DNA from: Burhinus oedicnemus
Taxonomy: Eukaryota > Chordata > Aves > Charadriiformes > Burhinidae
Length of the DNA stretch: 64,000 bases
Direction of reading: 5' to 3'
Assembly (NCBI GenBank): GCA_008921705.1
Contig: VFFE01007569.1
Span: 29,369-93,368, forward strand
Below the pieces are notes generated by a model. The model was given only the letters and a program-made list of their open reading frames with translations, was not told the origin of the DNA and did not search any database. A program made the position numbers and the translations under genes. This document shows positions 60,889 through 64,000 of the stretch, in pieces (position 1 is the stretch's first letter; each line of letters opens with the position of its first letter).

Positions 60889-61025
60889 CTCGTCGTCGTC
60901 TTCTTCTTCTTCTTCTTCTTCTTCTTCTTCTTCTTCTTCTTCTTCTTCTTCTTCTTCTTCTTCTCCTTCTTCTACTTCTACTTCTTCCTCTTCTTCTTCC
61001 TCTTCTTTTCTTTTCTCCTCTTTCC
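60889..61025. repeat. (TTC)n tract in LTR C
   Basis: About 135 nearly pure pyrimidine bases on plus. The perfect core is 60901-60964 (about 21 TTC units), flanked by CGT and CTC/TAC variants. Frames through it give poly-Ser, poly-Leu, poly-Phe or poly-Arg text and are not genes. Confidence 0.97.
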
Positions 61026-61171
61026 ATTCCTTATTAAACTATCTTTATCTTGACCCATCAATTTTCTTGCTTTTTCTCTTCCTATTCTCTCCCTTACCCC
61101 TCTGTGATGGTGAGGGGAGTGAGTGAGCAGCTATGTGGTGCTTTGCTGTCAGCCTGGGGTAACCAGCCACA

Positions 61172-62045
61172 AAACTGAGTCACATAGCAAGAGGACAAGG
61201 GAGCAACATTATATACAACTGTTGCTGTAATTAAACTTTTCTGATTCTGTTACTTCCTGCTTAACATAATTTTGTTACCACTGGCTGTGATTTTCCTAAC
61301 ATTTCATTTTTCCTTAAATATATTTTATTGCTATATCAGTTATTTAAATAACAATATGCTAAACCCTCTGACATCTAATAATTCAAGCTGCTGAATTGTC
61401 AGCTTATAATGAGCAGAAACATACAACTACTTTTGAAACTTTTGCATTTATTACTAGTAATTCAGTTTATTACTGATCTGTTTTGAAATGCCTCTTTATC
61501 ACAGCTTCCAGAATAAGAAATGTAGTAATAGTATTGTTAATAGAAATATAACGTTACATACTTCAGAGATTTATGATTTAGCCCATTTGTAAAACCTTTT
61601 TCAAAGAGCAGAGTGCAAAGAAAAGGAGCCTTAAAATTCTGAGGCTTTCTTCATTCGCAAGAAAAAGAAAATACTGACACTGGGTCAACAGCACATTTAT
61701 GCAAATAAAATAGCTACAGTCATATACACTGTTTTGGGTAGCTACTGGATGATTCTAAAGTGTGGAGCAGGTACAACTGTATGGTGTTTCTGGTTTGGGG
61801 AGGAGTTCCTTGGACAGAAATCAAGACCTAGAAGTGGTCGTCTAATGACATTTTAGATACCCTACACAATAAGAAGCACCTATAGTGTCTGTAGTACAGG
61901 AATTACAAGACACTTGTGCCCTTTAGGCAGGTAGGATAACATAGGCCATGCAGGATACAGTAGGGAATCTCAAATGGTGCTTGACACCTAAGTACTCCAG
62001 GAGGGTGTCATTCATTGCTTTTAACTGTCTGCATGTGATCAAGCT
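61172..62045. other. Mostly unique DNA; possible unclassified repeat at its end
   Basis: 61172-61740 is AT-rich and unremarkable. 61780-62045 is less AT-rich and has a repeat-like look (GACACCTAAGTACTCCAGGA) directly ahead of the CR1, but I cannot name it. Confidence 0.4.
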
Positions 62046-62617
62046 GCTCAGCGAAAAGGACCTGGGGGTATTAATTGACAGCCAGCTGAATATGAGCCAG
62101 CAGTGTGCCCAGGTGACCAAGAAGGCCAACAGCATTCTGTCTTATATCAGAAATAGTGTGTCCAGCAGGACGAGGCAAGCAATAGTCCTGCTGTACTTGG
62201 CACTGGTGAGGCCCCACCTTGAACTGTGTTCTGTTTTGGGCCCCTCACTACAAGAAAGACATTGAGGTGCTGGAACGTGTTCAAGGAAGGGCAACGAAGC
62301 TGGTGAAGGGTCTAGAGCACAAGTTTTATGAGGAGCAGCTGAGGGAACTGGGGTTATTTAGCCTGGAGAAAAGGAAGCTGAGGGGAAACCTTATTGCTTT
62401 CTACAACTACCTGGAAGGATCCTGTAGAGAGGTGGGAGTTGATCTCTTCTCCCAAGTAACAAGCGATAGGACAAGAGGAAATGGCCTCAAGTTGCACCAG
62501 GGGAAGTTTAGATTGGATATTAAGAAAAATTTCTTCACTGAAAGGGTTATCAAGCATTGGAACAGGCTGCCCAGGGAAGTGGTTGAGTTGTCATCCCTGG
62601 AGATATTTGAAAGATAG
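62046..62617 (+). pseudogene. CR1 ORF2 C-terminal remnant in two frames
   Basis: First frame: [39 protein letters not shown] and [10 protein letters not shown], then a one-base slip near 62220. Second frame (62219-62617): [38 protein letters not shown] and [20 protein letters not shown]. The catalytic core is absent. Confidence 0.82.
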
Positions 62618-62733
62618 ATAGACATGGTGCCTAGGGACATGGTTTAATGGTGGAGTTGGCAGTGCTAAATTAACAGTTGGACCCAATCATCTTAAAGGCC
62701 TTTTCCAATCTAAACAATTCTATGATTCTAAGC
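62046..62733 (+). mobile_element. CR1, 3'UTR type II
   Basis: Plus-strand, 5'-truncated CR1 from the ORF2 thumb region (GAAAAGGACCTGGGGGTATT at 62056) to the tail at 62733. Its 3'UTR carries the complement of the type II text of 41965 and 51411, though TTGGCAGTGCTAAATTAACA is slightly shortened. Confidence 0.92.
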
Positions 62734-64000
62734 TATTTAAGCTCTCATTACAGTCAGTGGAGATCTCTCAATACTGTATAATTTGTTTTGGAAAGAGCCT
62801 GAAACTGAATTACTAAGTAGATCTATAGATGTGAAGGCTGTAATGCTCATGCTTACTTTCTGGCCTCTTATTTATCAGTGCGTATGTAGCCTGAAGAGTC
62901 ATCAATTCCACATAATAAAAAACATTCAGCACAGAGATATGGTTGATCTTATGAGGTACTTGAAATCTAAGTGCTTTTAATTAACTCCATCCAACTAGAA
63001 TTCAGAACCAAACTTCTTCTCTGGAGCAAAGCAGCCTGCAAGTATGCTTCGAAAGAACAAAGTAGGAATCACCTGTTAAAAAAGACAATACACCTTTATT
63101 GCTCAGCAGTGTGAACTTGAACTACTGCCTTGCAAAGCAGTGATCTCTCCCTGAAGTAATGAACAGATGGATTACTGTTGTCAGGTATACGTACCCATTT
63201 ACTAGTTCATTCATCATGGACCTTCACTTCCCCTGGAGTCACTGAAAAAGGTTTTCTCTATTTAACATGAAAACGCTGATCCTAGAGCAATAAAAAATGT
63301 TGTATGACCACTCACCAAATTTGCTATGTCTAGAACCTATGCATTTGCCCAGTCAGTATGTACTCTCACCAGCCTCTTTCCTTTACCTGTTTCTCAGTCA
63401 AATTTACGAACAGATTTTTGGGTTTTTTAATATCTGTACACCAAGAGAAACCTAAACCAAATGCAAAACTAAACTTCTTTTGACTCAAAAATTTGATTGC
63501 ATAAAAGTGACATATAATACTTTTAAGATGATAGTGGCTATTTTTAATCTCATATTTGGGCACTTAGATTAAGATTGATACCTAAAATGAAGATTAACCC
63601 TAATCAAAACAGAGAATGTCAATGAATATCATCATTACTATGATAGATTTTTAAAATAAATAAACTTAAAACCAGTATGTGTTTCCAATATCCATTTCCA
63701 AGCTATTTTATGGGAAATCATGATGTGGAATTCACATGCATAAACCCGCAGTTCAGAAAACACAACATTGGTGATTAAAGTAGAAGCAGCTATTATTTCG
63801 TGTGGCCTGACTTATCTCGTAAACTGATGAGCTTATTTCAAAATTCTAAGATATTTTATTTTAAAATAAAACAAAAACATTTTAAAAATGCATAATATAA
63901 ATTTAAAAATATAATTAATATGACAAAACACTTTATTCCAGCTGTCTTGAAAATGAGACATTTTTACATTCATAAAACTGTTCTTTTCATTGTTATTATT
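62734..64000. other. AT-rich unique DNA to window end
   Basis: Nothing recognised. Confidence 0.5.

Larger units (their letters stand above)
59132..61171 (+). mobile_element. Outer ERV LTR (type C) with two LTRs nested inside
   Basis: The LTR text lies at 59132-59292 and 60626-61171. The left part opens GTCTGGCTGGGATGGAGTTAA. The right part carries GACCCAGATTGAC and CATGCTCAGCAATAAAAACT (the place of the TATA box in the related type B LTR), then ATTAAA at 61033-61038 and an end near CCAGCCACA (61171). A 1328-bp insertion separates the parts, flanked by GCCCC. The right part also holds a long TTC tract. Precise outer ends and target duplication are not clear. Confidence 0.75.

Noticed and set aside
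60771..61126. Several overlapping frames rich in Leu, Ser, Phe or Arg
   Set aside because: All come from the TTC tract inside LTR C.
1..64000. Possible intact retrovirus, DNA transposon, CRISPR array or operon
   Set aside because: No gag, pol or env text joined to any LTR, no terminal-inverted-repeat element with a transposase, no regular spacer array and no clustered bacterial-type genes were seen. The window is eukaryotic repeat-rich DNA.

Overview
The window looks like a non-coding, AT-rich stretch of a bird nuclear chromosome: a gene desert or the inside of a very large intron. The main evidence is about twenty CR1 retrotransposon pieces. Most end in the octamer tail typical of avian CR1 (ATTCTATG-type units on the plus strand, or the complement at the start of minus copies). 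The rest are solo LTRs of several endogenous retrovirus (ERV) groups, microsatellites and unique AT-rich DNA. I found no host gene, tRNA, rRNA or CRISPR array that I can support. All longer coding-like stretches are broken CR1 ORF1/ORF2 pieces, apart from one unexplained 172-codon reading frame and one weak candidate exon. The species cannot be named from the sequence; a non-passerine bird is only a guess.

Layout. 0-7 kb: a CR1 tail, the 5' part of an ERV LTR (type A) with an internal minisatellite, a CR1 fragment, then unique DNA. 7.3-12.2 kb: a scrambled, almost full-length CR1 in three blocks (3' half on minus, 5'UTR plus ORF1 start on plus, ORF1 end plus endonuclease on minus). Its 3' block was later hit by a 792-bp solo LTR with a 5-bp target duplication. 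12-20 kb: unique DNA with a pair of related ~250-bp segments, one CR1, one LTR-like island and an ancient CR1/L3-like remnant. 24-27 kb: two old plus-strand CR1s with an LTR-A end between them. 30-36 kb: three minus-strand CR1s, one ~1.9 kb long. 39-46 kb: a pentanucleotide array grown beside a CR1 tail, and two CR1s. 47.9-54.3 kb: a solo LTR A split by a CR1, a plus-strand CR1 split by a minus-strand CR1, a GC-rich unidentified island, and a compact 394-bp solo LTR with a 6-bp target duplication. 59-61.2 kb: three LTRs nested inside one another, the outermost also carrying a (TTC)n tract. 62 kb: a last plus-strand CR1.

No genes work together here. The content is a layered record of insertions, and nesting gives an order: LTR inside CR1 (8.5 kb), CR1 inside LTR (48.4 kb), CR1 inside CR1 (51.4 kb), and LTR inside LTR inside LTR (59-61 kb). 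CR1 copies fall into at least four 3'UTR types, so several subfamilies were active. The two solo LTRs at 8.5 and 53.8 kb keep many CpGs and clean duplications and look youngest. All family assignments come from reading the sequence and from knowledge of the families; no database search was run.
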